Numbered from the stretch's first letter, positions 16,554 to 23,475 are shown. The stretch: DNA of 64,000 nucleotides from an uncultured Eubacteriales bacterium (GCA_949068525.1 CARTIQ010000004.1:5923-69922); one strand, 5' to 3'. Notes: a model not told the origin generated them from the sequence alone. Made by a program: numbers and translations.

Positions 16554-17108
16554 TCACATTACTCCAGCACCGACGCCAGCTGCAACTAACACTGGCACGA
16601 CAAAGGCAGACATAAGTGCTCCAACTCCACCAGCGGCAATCGCAGCATCAGCGGCGGCTGCAGCTGCGGCAGCTTCTCCAGCTCCAGCAAGTGTTGCTTC
16701 TACAGCTACTTCACCTGGTATTGTAACAGATGCGGCAGCTGTTGCAAAAGCACCGCCCAAAACTTCTTGTAACCCTGCTATAGCAGCGGGACCTGCTGCG
16801 GCTAAACCTCCTGCGGCTACTGCTGCGGTTATTTTTCCTAAAACTATTACCGCGTTGCTCTGAAAAAACAAATTATCGTTCCTTATTGATAACTTTTTGT
16901 TCGTTGGTAAACTTCCAGTCCATTTGCCATCCTTTTTGAAAACAATAGAATCATTTAATGTTTCATACTCAAAATTAGTTCCGTTCATTGAGCTTACTGC
17001 GGTGTCTGAATTTACAACCCGAACCCCGATACCGTTCATCCACATTGTACAAGCACAAAACACCACCATAAAAACATTAACCACTTTGAATAAATTTAAT
17101 TTCTCCAT
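16554..17108 (-). CDS. Secreted Ala/Gly-rich protein, bacteriocin-like
   Basis: A 184-residue protein. ATG 17108 is chosen because a GGGTGG-type site precedes it and MEKLNLFKVVNVFMVVFCA then starts a signal peptide; an upstream in-frame start lacks this. A polar middle (NGTNFEYETLNDSIVFKKDGKW) is followed by about 90 residues that are nearly all Ala, Gly, Val, Leu and Ile (AVAAGGLAAAGPAAIAGL..., ending AAGVGAGVM). Such composition occurs in membrane-inserting peptides and circular bacteriocins. It heads an operon with two membrane proteins. Prophage 2 has a protein of the same design at 54671-55273. Antibacterial activity is a hypothesis. Confidence 0.6.
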   Translation of the reverse strand: MEKLNLFKVVNVFMVVFCACTMWMNGIGVRVVNSDTAVSSMNGTNFEYETLNDSIVFKKDGKWTGSLPTNKKLSIRNDNLFFQSNAVIVLGKITAAVAAGGLAAAGPAAIAGLQEVLGGAFATAAASVTIPGEVAVEATLAGAGEAAAAAAAADAAIAAGGVGALMSAFVVPVLVAAGVGAGVM

Positions 17109-17396
17109 TTTCACAATAACCACCCTTTCTAGAAGAGAAAAAGCATTATTCAAAACAGAATTGAAGTAAATATTTTTTTACATCAATTCACGCTTATTAT
17201 ATCAACAAAAATCTCAAAAAACTACAAAATTTAGAAACTTCTACCTATTACATAAAACCCGCTTTATCTTATATTTTACTTTTATTATTTTTAAATTAAA
17301 TAAAATCCAGTTTTTGGCAAAATACTATGCATAAAATTCGCGTCTTTTTCAACAAGAGGCGCTTTTTATCGAATTTTTTGTTTATATGTTTGAAAG
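17109..17396 (-). promoter_or_regulatory. Intergenic region upstream of the Ala/Gly-rich gene
   Basis: 288 bases of A+T-rich DNA without a gene. It holds the ribosome site of the Ala/Gly-rich gene and, at 17339-17367, a hairpin (GCGCCTCTT pairing with AAGACGC) that would terminate the small HTH gene. No convincing promoter was found, so the cassette may depend on read-through from the regulator or on an activator. Confidence 0.45.
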
Positions 17397-17600
17397 TTAC
17401 ATATCATCGATAAATTCTGCTATGTCTTCTAATTTACAATTTAAGGCAATACACAATTTATTTAAAGTTTTTGTTTCAATATTCTCATTTGCCTTTAAGC
17501 GCCTTATTGTTTTGCTGTCAATGCCACAACTTTCTCTTAACCGATATGAAGATACTTCTTTTTGTTTCATTGTTATCCATAATTTATCAAAAACTATCAT
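17397..17600 (-). CDS. Cro/CI-type HTH regulator
   Basis: A 67-residue protein from ATG 17600, chosen for GGAGGG in front and because the upstream extension is hydrophobic nonsense. The HTH is SSYRLRESCGIDSKTIRRLKAN followed by LNKLCIALNCKLEDIAEF, the pattern of small Cro-like repressors. It is divergent from the SLOG-HTH gene across a short region with two operator-like repeats, making a Cro/CI-type switch, and it lies upstream of the Ala/Gly-rich cassette on the same strand. Confidence 0.85.
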   Translation of the reverse strand: MIVFDKLWITMKQKEVSSYRLRESCGIDSKTIRRLKANENIETKTLNKLCIALNCKLEDIAEFIDDM

Positions 17601-17616
17601 ATTAACACCCTCCACC

Positions 17617-17671
17617 TTGACAAACAATATTATGGGGGTTATAATCTGAATTATTAAGGGGATATAATCCT
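17617..17671 (+). promoter_or_regulatory. Divergent control region: consensus promoter and two operator-like repeats
   Basis: TTGACA (17617-17622), a 17-base spacer and TATAAT (17640-17645) form a full consensus promoter for the SLOG-HTH gene. Two related elements with the shape ATTA-W-GGGG-TATAATC lie at 17629-17647 and 17653-17671, the first covering the -10 box. On the opposite strand they overlap the likely promoter of the small HTH gene. Binding by one or both regulators is inferred. Confidence 0.75.
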
Positions 17672-17727
17672 CATTAGCAAAATAAACGTGGTACAACGAT
17701 ATTGACAAAATTAAGAAAGGCACTAAT

Positions 17728-18540
17728 ATGGAGAACAAAAGTTGCTGCTTTGAGGGAAATTTTAGTTATGATAACCTTGAAGAAATTAAGAAAACGCTGA
17801 AAAAAGAAATAAAAAATGTAATAAAGAAATTCGAAGTTACAGAGTTTTACGTTGGTGCAGAAAGTGATTTTGATAGGCTGTGCCTAGACTGTCTTGAAGA
17901 AATACAGGGGGAAAATCCGGATATAAAGTTGTGTTTAGTATTAACCGAACCACCTTCAAACTCCGAATTTAGCGAAGCATTTTTAGGGATATTTGATGAG
18001 ATAACACATTTCAATTTTGAAAAAATATCACCACAGTTCGTGAAATTAAGCACATTTAACTGGCTTATTGATAACTCTGATTATCTAATTTCTGTTAAAG
18101 AAAGTAGGGGTAAACAAGTGCCAGAACTGGCAATAAAAGATTTATCAGATAAAGACTTGCTATTTTTTACAGTCAGGCTAAAAATGTTACGTATAAAAAG
18201 CGGTCTATCGCAGGTAGAGCTTGCAAAAGCCGTAAACGTTTCGCCATCTGCAATCGGAATGTATGAGCAAGGGCGGCGTGAACCGGACTTTCCAACCTTT
18301 TTATCTATTTGCTTAGTGTTAGGAACCACGCCAAATTATATTTTAGGCCAAGATAAAAAGTTCAAGCCACGCCTAATCGAAATAGATGAGGTTTTGTCTG
18401 AGTTTACCGCCAGAATAAGGAAAAATAATCGGCTTTTATGCAACGGGGAGCCAATAGACAAGGCAGCGCGAGAAAAATTGGCGGTATCACTTACCACCGC
18501 GTTAGAAATCACGAAAAAGTTTGTAACTAAAAAGATATGA
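17728..18540 (+). CDS. SLOG (YpsA/DUF1273-like) - XRE HTH fusion regulator
   Basis: A 270-residue protein. Residues 1-125 look like a SLOG-superfamily Rossmann domain of YpsA/DUF1273 type: EFYVGAESDFDRLCLDCLEEI, then NPDIKLCLVLTE and FNWLIDNSDYLISV. Residues 148-207 are an XRE HTH (LRIKSGLSQVELAKAVNVSP... YEQGRREPDFPTFLSICLVL). About 60 more residues follow. SLOG domains bind nucleotide-derived ligands, so this may be a ligand-sensing prophage repressor; typical repressors use a peptidase or no sensor. A copy about 85 percent identical is in prophage 2. The ligand is unknown. Confidence 0.75.
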   Translation: MENKSCCFEGNFSYDNLEEIKKTLKKEIKNVIKKFEVTEFYVGAESDFDRLCLDCLEEIQGENPDIKLCLVLTEPPSNSEFSEAFLGIFDEITHFNFEKISPQFVKLSTFNWLIDNSDYLISVKESRGKQVPELAIKDLSDKDLLFFTVRLKMLRIKSGLSQVELAKAVNVSPSAIGMYEQGRREPDFPTFLSICLVLGTTPNYILGQDKKFKPRLIEIDEVLSEFTARIRKNNRLLCNGEPIDKAAREKLAVSLTTALEITKKFVTKKI

Positions 18541-18654
18541 TTTAAAAGCAAAATAAAAAAATTCCTAATAAATCTGAAAATTTTATAGAAAATTACATCT
18601 GCATCTTTGTTTTAACAAATATATTTTTCCAATAAAGAAATTTAATTTTGATTT

Positions 18655-18768
18655 AAAATGGAGAAATTTAACTTTTTTGGCATATTTTGTGTAATTATAA
18701 AAATTTATGTGTTAAAATAAGCTTGGCTAGCCACTCCAACTTAAATATATTATTTGAAGGTGAGAACT
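18655..18768 (+). promoter_or_regulatory. Conserved upstream region of the Gly-rich peptide gene
   Basis: This stretch is almost identical in prophage 2 (about 50925-51035 on the other strand). It contains the palindrome TGGCTAGCCA at 18724-18733 and TAAAAT just before it. A promoter or regulator site is likely, but I cannot fix a -35 box. The part from 18541 to 18654 shows only A+T-rich DNA. Confidence 0.5.
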
Positions 18769-18933
18769 ATGATCAAAAAAATATTTAAAACAATAGCCTT
18801 TCTATCATTGTCAATGTGCTTGATGCTAAATAACAATGTAGTGCACGCTGGTAGTGGACAGTCATCTGCTGGAGGAACTTCGCAAGGTGGCGGTGGCTCC
18901 TGTGGTGGCGGTGGAGCTTCAGGCAGTTTTTAA
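18769..18933 (+). CDS. Small secreted Gly-rich peptide
   Basis: A 54-residue peptide with a GAAGGTGAG ribosome site. Residues 1-27 are a signal peptide (MIKKIFKTIAFLSLSMCLML...VVHA). The mature part of about 27 residues is Gly/Ser-rich (GSGQSSAGGT..., with GGGGSCGGGG). The prophage 2 version shares the leader but varies in the Gly part and lacks the Cys. Gly-rich cores with Ser/Cys recall microcin B17-like substrates, but no modification enzyme is visible. Secreted signal, toxin or matrix peptide are all possible. Confidence 0.6.
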   Translation: MIKKIFKTIAFLSLSMCLMLNNNVVHAGSGQSSAGGTSQGGGGSCGGGGASGSF

Positions 18934-18952
18934 GAATAACAAGGTGAAAAAT

Positions 18953-19444
18953 ATGAAAAGAATATTTAAAACTATAATTTCCCTTTCTTTTTTTATTTGC
19001 ATGATAATTAGAATAATGCCGGCCTATGCAGAAGATACAGGTAAAATATGGTTTGAAGAAAAACAAAACATACAATACAAAAAAGCATATATACCTCATA
19101 ATGATTTAGAACGTGCTGCTAAAGAGGATGAATTTGGAAAATCTATTGCTATAAAAATTTTAAATGGCATCGCAGGAACGGTTATATTTCCCGCGATGGG
19201 GGTCCCTGGGATGGTTGCAAAGATGATATCGCTTGCTGTCACCTTTGGTTCTAAGCGTCTGAAGACATTAACTCAGGAATGGTTAGACCGGTCTAAACGA
19301 AAGGGATATACTGGGGTAACAGTAACCTTTATGTGGAGTGATCCTCAAGATATATATGTTCATAGGCAATGTACTAAATTATCTCTTACACATCCCTGGA
19401 TGGATTGCCGAGGAAAAGGGTGGAAATATTTTGAAGTTGAGTAA
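18953..19444 (+). CDS. Secreted protein of unknown function, prophage 1 only
   Basis: A 163-residue protein starting MKRIFKTIISLSFFICMII, a signal peptide ending near AYA. The mature part has a hydrophobic stretch at about 70-95 (LNGIAGTVIFPAMGVPGMVAK), a basic region and a C-terminal half with two Cys and several aromatic residues (VTFMWSDPQDIYVHRQC). No family is recognised. It follows the Gly-rich peptide by 19 bases with AAGGTG in front, so co-expression is likely. Prophage 2 has no intact counterpart. Confidence 0.6.
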   Translation: MKRIFKTIISLSFFICMIIRIMPAYAEDTGKIWFEEKQNIQYKKAYIPHNDLERAAKEDEFGKSIAIKILNGIAGTVIFPAMGVPGMVAKMISLAVTFGSKRLKTLTQEWLDRSKRKGYTGVTVTFMWSDPQDIYVHRQCTKLSLTHPWMDCRGKGWKYFEVE

Positions 19445-19478
19445 ATATTTGTAACCAATAAATGTTAGGAGGGTATTT

Positions 19479-20156
19479 ATGAAAAAATTTTTTATAATAA
19501 GCTTACTAGTGCTTGAATTTATTTGTAATCCACTTTCTTGTCTTGCTTTGGATGATTTTGATTATGGTCTGGATGAAGCTGATAAAAGCTTTACTGATAC
19601 TATAACCGTAGAAAACACTAATGAGACAACAAGTAGCTTGATCACGTTTGATTTTGTACCATTGTTAAAAAAGTTTATAAATGTACCTGTTAAGGAAAAT
19701 CTTTCTGCTTTAGTAAGAAACTTTTGTAACTTGGTTTCTTTGGGATACGATTCAACATACTCATATATAGAAACATATTGTGGGAATAATAGTAATTATT
19801 TACTTACTATCTCGTCAAAAAATGAAACAGCGACTTTTGATTCATTAGATGGACGTGTGGAAGTGATTGATATTCCAGAAGGTGAATTTTCTGCATATAT
19901 AAAAAATAATGATGATAAAGAGCTGTTTTGCAACACTAGCCTATTGGGATATGGTTTAGACACAACACCAGAAGAAGGATACAATATAAATTTGACATGT
20001 TATGATAAATTGCCAGATGGCCAAAAAACTAACATGTGGTATTGGTTGGGCCCTGTTATTGGTGTTGTTGGTGCTGCCGGACTTGTTGGTGGTGGGTTTG
20101 TTGTTAAAGCTTTACACGGAGCATCAGATGCAAGTAGTGGGGAGGTTGGCCCGTAA
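19479..20156 (+). CDS. Secreted membrane-anchored protein of unknown function, prophage 1 only
   Basis: A 225-residue protein with AGGAGGG before ATG 19479, an N-terminal signal peptide (MKKFFIISLLVLEFICNPLS), a soluble domain with paired Cys, and a hydrophobic Gly-rich segment at about 188-210 (YWLGPVIGVVGAAGLVGGG) before a short tail. The design resembles a single-anchor surface protein. No family is recognised. It ends the accessory operon and is followed by three terminator-like hairpins. Confidence 0.6.
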   Translation: MKKFFIISLLVLEFICNPLSCLALDDFDYGLDEADKSFTDTITVENTNETTSSLITFDFVPLLKKFINVPVKENLSALVRNFCNLVSLGYDSTYSYIETYCGNNSNYLLTISSKNETATFDSLDGRVEVIDIPEGEFSAYIKNNDDKELFCNTSLLGYGLDTTPEEGYNINLTCYDKLPDGQKTNMWYWLGPVIGVVGAAGLVGGGFVVKALHGASDASSGEVGP

Positions 20157-20205
20157 AATTAAATAAAATACTAATTATTCTTATATTTTAGCTATGAGAA
20201 TCATA

Positions 20206-20248
20206 AAAGAGGTTGTTCTTTAAAAAGAGTGGCCTCTTTATTTATTTC
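20206..20248 (+). terminator. Terminator 1 after the secreted-protein operon
   Basis: AAAGAGG (20206-20212) pairs with CCTCTTT (20233-20239), with inner pairing and a T-rich end. The same hairpin is kept in prophage 2 at 50529-50563. Confidence 0.8.
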
Positions 20249-20283
20249 CTATTCATAAAATAAAAAAATTTAAAAATTTTTAG

Positions 20284-20310
20284 GCCGTTAACAAAAGTTA
20301 GCGGCTTTTC
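20284..20310 (+). terminator. Terminator 2
   Basis: GCCGTTAAC (20284-20292) pairs with GTTAGCGGC (20297-20305), loop AAAA, then TTTT. Conserved in prophage 2 at 50463-50484. Confidence 0.85.
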
Positions 20311-20333
20311 TAGAAATATCAACGAATTAAGGG

Positions 20334-20364
20334 CATTGCGTAAGATTTTTACGCAGTGTTTTTT
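20334..20364 (+). terminator. Terminator 3
   Basis: CATTGCGTAA (20334-20343) pairs with TTACGCAGTG (20349-20358) with one G-U, then six T. Conserved in prophage 2 at 50408-50438. Three terminators in a row isolate the downstream recombinase region from accessory transcription. Confidence 0.8.
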
Positions 20365-20368
20365 CGTG

Positions 20369-20640
20369 TTTGTTTCTCAAATTAAAATTAAAAGCTTCAT
20401 GAATGGCTTTATATCAACAATAATCAGCAATCAATAAAGGACAGATTAACTGGAATAATTTGGATAATATTGGATGTAAATAAGCAATTGGTTAACTCAC
20501 AGTCGCAAAAAGTTTAAAAGCATTATTTATGTTCAAAAAAGCCTAATAAATATCGGATTACCGGGCCTATGAGTATGTTTTGAATTTTTGCGGCAGATTT
20601 AGGAAAAACTATGCAGCAATTATTTCACCACATCCGCCCT
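20369..20640 (+). other. Conserved non-coding block upstream of the sigma-like gene
   Basis: About 270 bases without a gene that match prophage 2 (about 50116-50405) at roughly 90 percent by eye, while the neighbouring sigma-like proteins have diverged far more. Shared stretches include GGACAGATTAACTGGAATAA and GCGGCAGATTTAGG. A short ATG frame in this copy is not kept in the other. It may hold a promoter with operators, a small RNA or a replication or attachment element. Confidence 0.6.
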
Positions 20641-20649
20641 CCATGAAAC

Positions 20650-20685
20650 CCTCCGAAATGCAGATTAAATCAACAAATTCGGAGG
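20650..20685 (+). promoter_or_regulatory. RBS-sequestering hairpin before the sigma-like gene
   Basis: CCTCCGAA (20650-20657) pairs perfectly with TTCGGAGG (20678-20685), which contains the Shine-Dalgarno of the gene at 20691. The loop ATTAAATCAACAAA is kept in prophage 2, where the stem has changed but still pairs (50090-50115). This suggests control of translation by opening of the hairpin. Confidence 0.65.
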
Positions 20686-20690
20686 TCACC

Positions 20691-21098
20691 ATGAACGCAC
20701 AGAACGGCCATATTAAAAATCGCGATGCTTACTTTAAAACTGTACTTAAAAATATGAATTTAAAAGAAAACATTAAGCAGTCCGAGATGGAAGATAATGA
20801 AATTTTTGTAGAAGATCCCTCCATTTGCAGCGACTTTTTGGATAACTTCGACTTAGACAAAGAGCTCGCAGACCGCAACCTGCTTGGCTGGATTGATATG
20901 ATAGAAGACCAAAAGCTGCATGCTGCGGTTAAAAGCTTACCCATTGAAGAGCAGACCTTGCTCAGTTACATATTTGAAAAAGAGAAAACGCAACGTGAGT
21001 TAGAGGAAATATATAATTTAGACCAATCAGTGATATGCAGAAGATACAACAAAATAATCAAATCCATAAAAGAATTTGTTCAAACAAATGATTTTTAA
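20691..21098 (+). CDS. Sigma-70 region 4-like phage regulator
   Basis: A 135-residue protein from ATG 20691. The N-terminal part (NRDAYFKTVLKNMNLKEN) resembles small sigma-like proteins of mobile elements. Residues about 85-130 have a sigma region 4 / HTH pattern: LPIEEQTLLSYIFEKEKTQ, then RELEEIYNLDQSVICRRYNKII. No region 2 is present, so it is more likely a transcription activator than a full sigma factor. It lies before the structured RNA and recombinase in both prophages and may switch on late or excision genes. Confidence 0.7.
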   Translation: MNAQNGHIKNRDAYFKTVLKNMNLKENIKQSEMEDNEIFVEDPSICSDFLDNFDLDKELADRNLLGWIDMIEDQKLHAAVKSLPIEEQTLLSYIFEKEKTQRELEEIYNLDQSVICRRYNKIIKSIKEFVQTNDF

Positions 21099-21207
21099 AA
21101 AATTTTTAAATTTTCTCGAAAATCATGCATCAAAAATGGCCCGAAAATACTCTTATATATATAGGGGGGTTTTTAGGTTCCCTTCGATCTTTGAAAATTT
21201 CATATAA

Positions 21208-21535
21208 ATATTTCAGTTACGTTAAATTGTTGGACAAGCGTTTTATCGGATGCGCGAAGACCTCATTGAGTGAGCGATAAACATCCAGATATAAAATTTG
21301 CGTGGTGGCAAATTCGCGATGAGTTCAGCAATCTATAATGATACTCCTGTCCATAGTCGAGGCGGGTAGCACCCGCTGGCAAGTTTGCGCCCAAAGTCTT
21401 TCGCGTGTAGAATTTTAAAATTTGCACGCAACTTTAGCGCAGCGTGTCCAGCGAGGTCACTCGCCCAGAGTGCAGTCCCAGTGTGGGGAACGTGAAAACC
21501 GTGTGATGCTGAATACCATCAGCAGGCTGAAATAT
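21208..21535 (+). ncRNA. Structured RNA upstream of the recombinase, long form
   Basis: A 328-base element closed by a 9-bp helix (ATATTTCAG 21208-21216 with CTGAAATAT 21527-21535). Inside are GGATG/CATCC (21248-21252 with 21282-21286) and a terminal hairpin TGCTGA-ATACCA-TCAGCA (21507-21524). A side arm at 21361-21460 is made of nested helices: CGGGT/ACCCG, GCTGG/CCAGC (21375-21379 with 21448-21452), GCGC/GCGC, AAAGT/ACTTT and GCGTG/CACGC. Prophage 2 has a 234-base version with the core kept and the side arm missing. No long ORF is conserved. I do not recognise the family. Confidence 0.75.
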
Positions 21536-21682
21536 CTCTTTGAGATAGAATTAGAAAAACAAACTTAATTATATGAATAATTAACTTAAAGTTTACATAG
21601 TAAATAAAACGCCAATAAAATGTTTTACTTTAAGAACTTCAATTTACACAACAATAAATTTTATCTGGAGGAATGCTTATAT

Positions 21683-21856
21683 ATGAAATCTGATAAAACA
21701 GCAGACAATTATAAACTTGAAAGTTCATACACAAGTAAATCAGGGCTTAAAGTTAGAAGCTATGTACCGTTTTACAATAGCGAAGATAGAAAATTTTTTA
21801 TACAAGAGGAGATAACGAAATCTTGTTTAAGAATTTACGAAAAGATAAAACAATGA
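21683..21856 (+). CDS. Small protein upstream of the recombinase
   Basis: A 57-residue protein (MKSDKTADNYKLESSYTSK..., ending LRIYEKIKQ) with GGAGGAATG in front of ATG 21683. No family is recognised. Small genes beside large serine recombinases sometimes encode recombination directionality factors, and a 51-residue gene holds the same place in prophage 2, but their sequences are not clearly alike. Confidence 0.55.
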   Translation: MKSDKTADNYKLESSYTSKSGLKVRSYVPFYNSEDRKFFIQEEITKSCLRIYEKIKQ

Positions 21857-21929
21857 TATAATATCCTTGAAATATATATTCAGACTTGATACAATATAAC
21901 GTATCAAAGAAAAAGGACGTGCTTTTTGA

Positions 21930-23432
21930 ATGATAGCTATTTACTGTAGACAGTCAATAGATAAGAAGGATAGTATAAGTATTGAACAGCAAGAAGAGTA
22001 TTGTAAAAAACGAATTTTTGACAATATAAATGTTAAAACTTATAAAGATAAAGGCTATTCAGGTGGAAATACCAAGAGGCCCGGGTTTATTAATTTACTG
22101 AAAGATATCAAAAAAGGTAATATTTCTAAGGTAATCGTTTATAAGGTAGATAGGATAAGCAGGTCTTTAAAAGACTTTATTGACATTTATAGTGATTTTG
22201 AAAAATATAATGTTGAATTTGAGTCATGCAGTGAACAATTCGACACTAGTACTGCCATGGGAAAAGCCACCTTACAAATAATTATGGTTTTTGCAGAGCT
22301 AGAAAGGAATATGATAAAAAAGCGTGTAACTGATAATTTTTATGAACGAGGTAAAAAGGGATTATTTCTTGCGGGAGTTGCTCCGTTTGGCTATAAAAAA
22401 GTGCCTACGGTTATTGACAACATTAATACCCACATTTTAGAGGCTGACTTATGCCAAAGTGAGATAGTAAAATTTATATACGAGGAATATGCAAAAACTA
22501 AAAGTTTGGGAGATGTTGTAAAGCAGCTTAATAGAAAAGGATACCATACAAACAGAGGCAAAAATTTTCAGGGAGTATCGGTAAGACGCATTTTAAGAAA
22601 TCCTGTTTATGTTCGTGCAAATGCCGATGTCTATATGTATCTTGAAAGCAGAGGAGCCCAAATTAATCAGCCTATAGATGACTTTGTAGGTAGATATGGT
22701 TGTACAGTCTATTCAAAACGGGCAGGTAAAACTAAAGCTAAATTTTCAACATATGCCGGCGAGTTTGTACAAATGAATTTACACGAAGGAATTATAGATG
22801 CTGACTTATGGCTTGAAGTTCAATATGAGCTAGATAAAAATAAGCCCATAAGTAATAGCGGCAGGGGCACGCATACTTGGCTTACGGGATTGACAAAGTG
22901 TGGCTACTGTGGGCTAAGCGTGACTGTTGTTAATGGACAAAAAAATGGGAAACGCTATATTAATTGTGGAGGGCGCAAAAGTAAAATTTGCTATGAACGT
23001 AAAAAATCTATTACGTTTGATAGCATAGAGGACAATGTTAAATATGACTTAATTAACCACATAAAAAATTTTGAATTTACAAAAATAGAACGAAACTTGC
23101 AATCTCAAAAAGAAAAAAACAAAATAAAAATTCAGTTAAAAAAAGTTCAAGATGAAATAGAAAGTTTAATTAATAAAATTCCTATGGCAAACGAGAAAGT
23201 TATGAAATATATTAACGAAAAGGTTGAGCTGCTGGAACAACAACGTTGTGTGCTACAGAATCAGCTTAATGTAATTAAAAATAACAATTTTGAAAGTATA
23301 TCTGACGACATGATAAGGGCTACTTTAACAAATTGGGATAATTTGTCTTTTGAAGATAAAAAATTAATTGCAAGTACCTTTGTTGAAAAAGTCATTATAT
23401 ATGATGATAGGCTAGATATAGTATACAAATAG
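21930..23432 (+). CDS. Large serine recombinase (prophage 1 integrase)
   Basis: A 500-residue site-specific recombinase. The N-terminal resolvase domain has YCRQSIDKKDS with the catalytic Ser9, VYKVDRISRSLKDF and FAELERNMIKKRV. A recombinase domain follows (GYKKVPT..., VRRILRNPVYV). A zinc ribbon CGYCGL...YINCGG...C lies at about 330-355 and a coiled coil at about 385-460. Such enzymes integrate phage DNA between short attP and attB sites. It lies at the prophage end, 15 bases before asnB coding resumes, and is only distantly like the prophage 2 enzyme, consistent with a different target gene. Confidence 0.95.
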   Translation: MIAIYCRQSIDKKDSISIEQQEEYCKKRIFDNINVKTYKDKGYSGGNTKRPGFINLLKDIKKGNISKVIVYKVDRISRSLKDFIDIYSDFEKYNVEFESCSEQFDTSTAMGKATLQIIMVFAELERNMIKKRVTDNFYERGKKGLFLAGVAPFGYKKVPTVIDNINTHILEADLCQSEIVKFIYEEYAKTKSLGDVVKQLNRKGYHTNRGKNFQGVSVRRILRNPVYVRANADVYMYLESRGAQINQPIDDFVGRYGCTVYSKRAGKTKAKFSTYAGEFVQMNLHEGIIDADLWLEVQYELDKNKPISNSGRGTHTWLTGLTKCGYCGLSVTVVNGQKNGKRYINCGGRKSKICYERKKSITFDSIEDNVKYDLINHIKNFEFTKIERNLQSQKEKNKIKIQLKKVQDEIESLINKIPMANEKVMKYINEKVELLEQQRCVLQNQLNVIKNNNFESISDDMIRATLTNWDNLSFEDKKLIASTFVEKVIIYDDRLDIVYK

Positions 23433-23475
23433 ATATATTTTTCTTTTGTGTTCTTACTTGACCGAAAAGACCGAA
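23433..23475 (+). other. Prophage 1 attachment junction in asnB
   Basis: Prophage sequence ends and asparagine synthetase coding resumes here, within codons for the conserved LLDRKDRMSM motif. The exact core cannot be set without the other junction or the empty site. Confidence 0.65.

Larger units (their letters stand above)
1..23445 (+). mobile_element. Prophage 1 (left end outside window)
   Basis: A siphovirus-type prophage whose visible part runs from the tail terminator end through tail, fibre and lysis genes, accessory and regulatory genes, to a large serine recombinase next to a truncated asnB. Gene order and many proteins match prophage 2 at the other end of the window in inverted orientation. 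Head, packaging and replication genes are not seen and presumably lie to the left. The right boundary is inferred from the point where asparagine synthetase coding begins, so it is accurate to a few tens of bases. Confidence 0.9.

Noticed and set aside
18854..18952. An N-terminal extension (about 33 residues) to the secreted protein at 18953.
   Set aside because: It overlaps the Gly-rich peptide gene in another frame and has no ribosome site, while ATG 18953 has one and starts a signal peptide.
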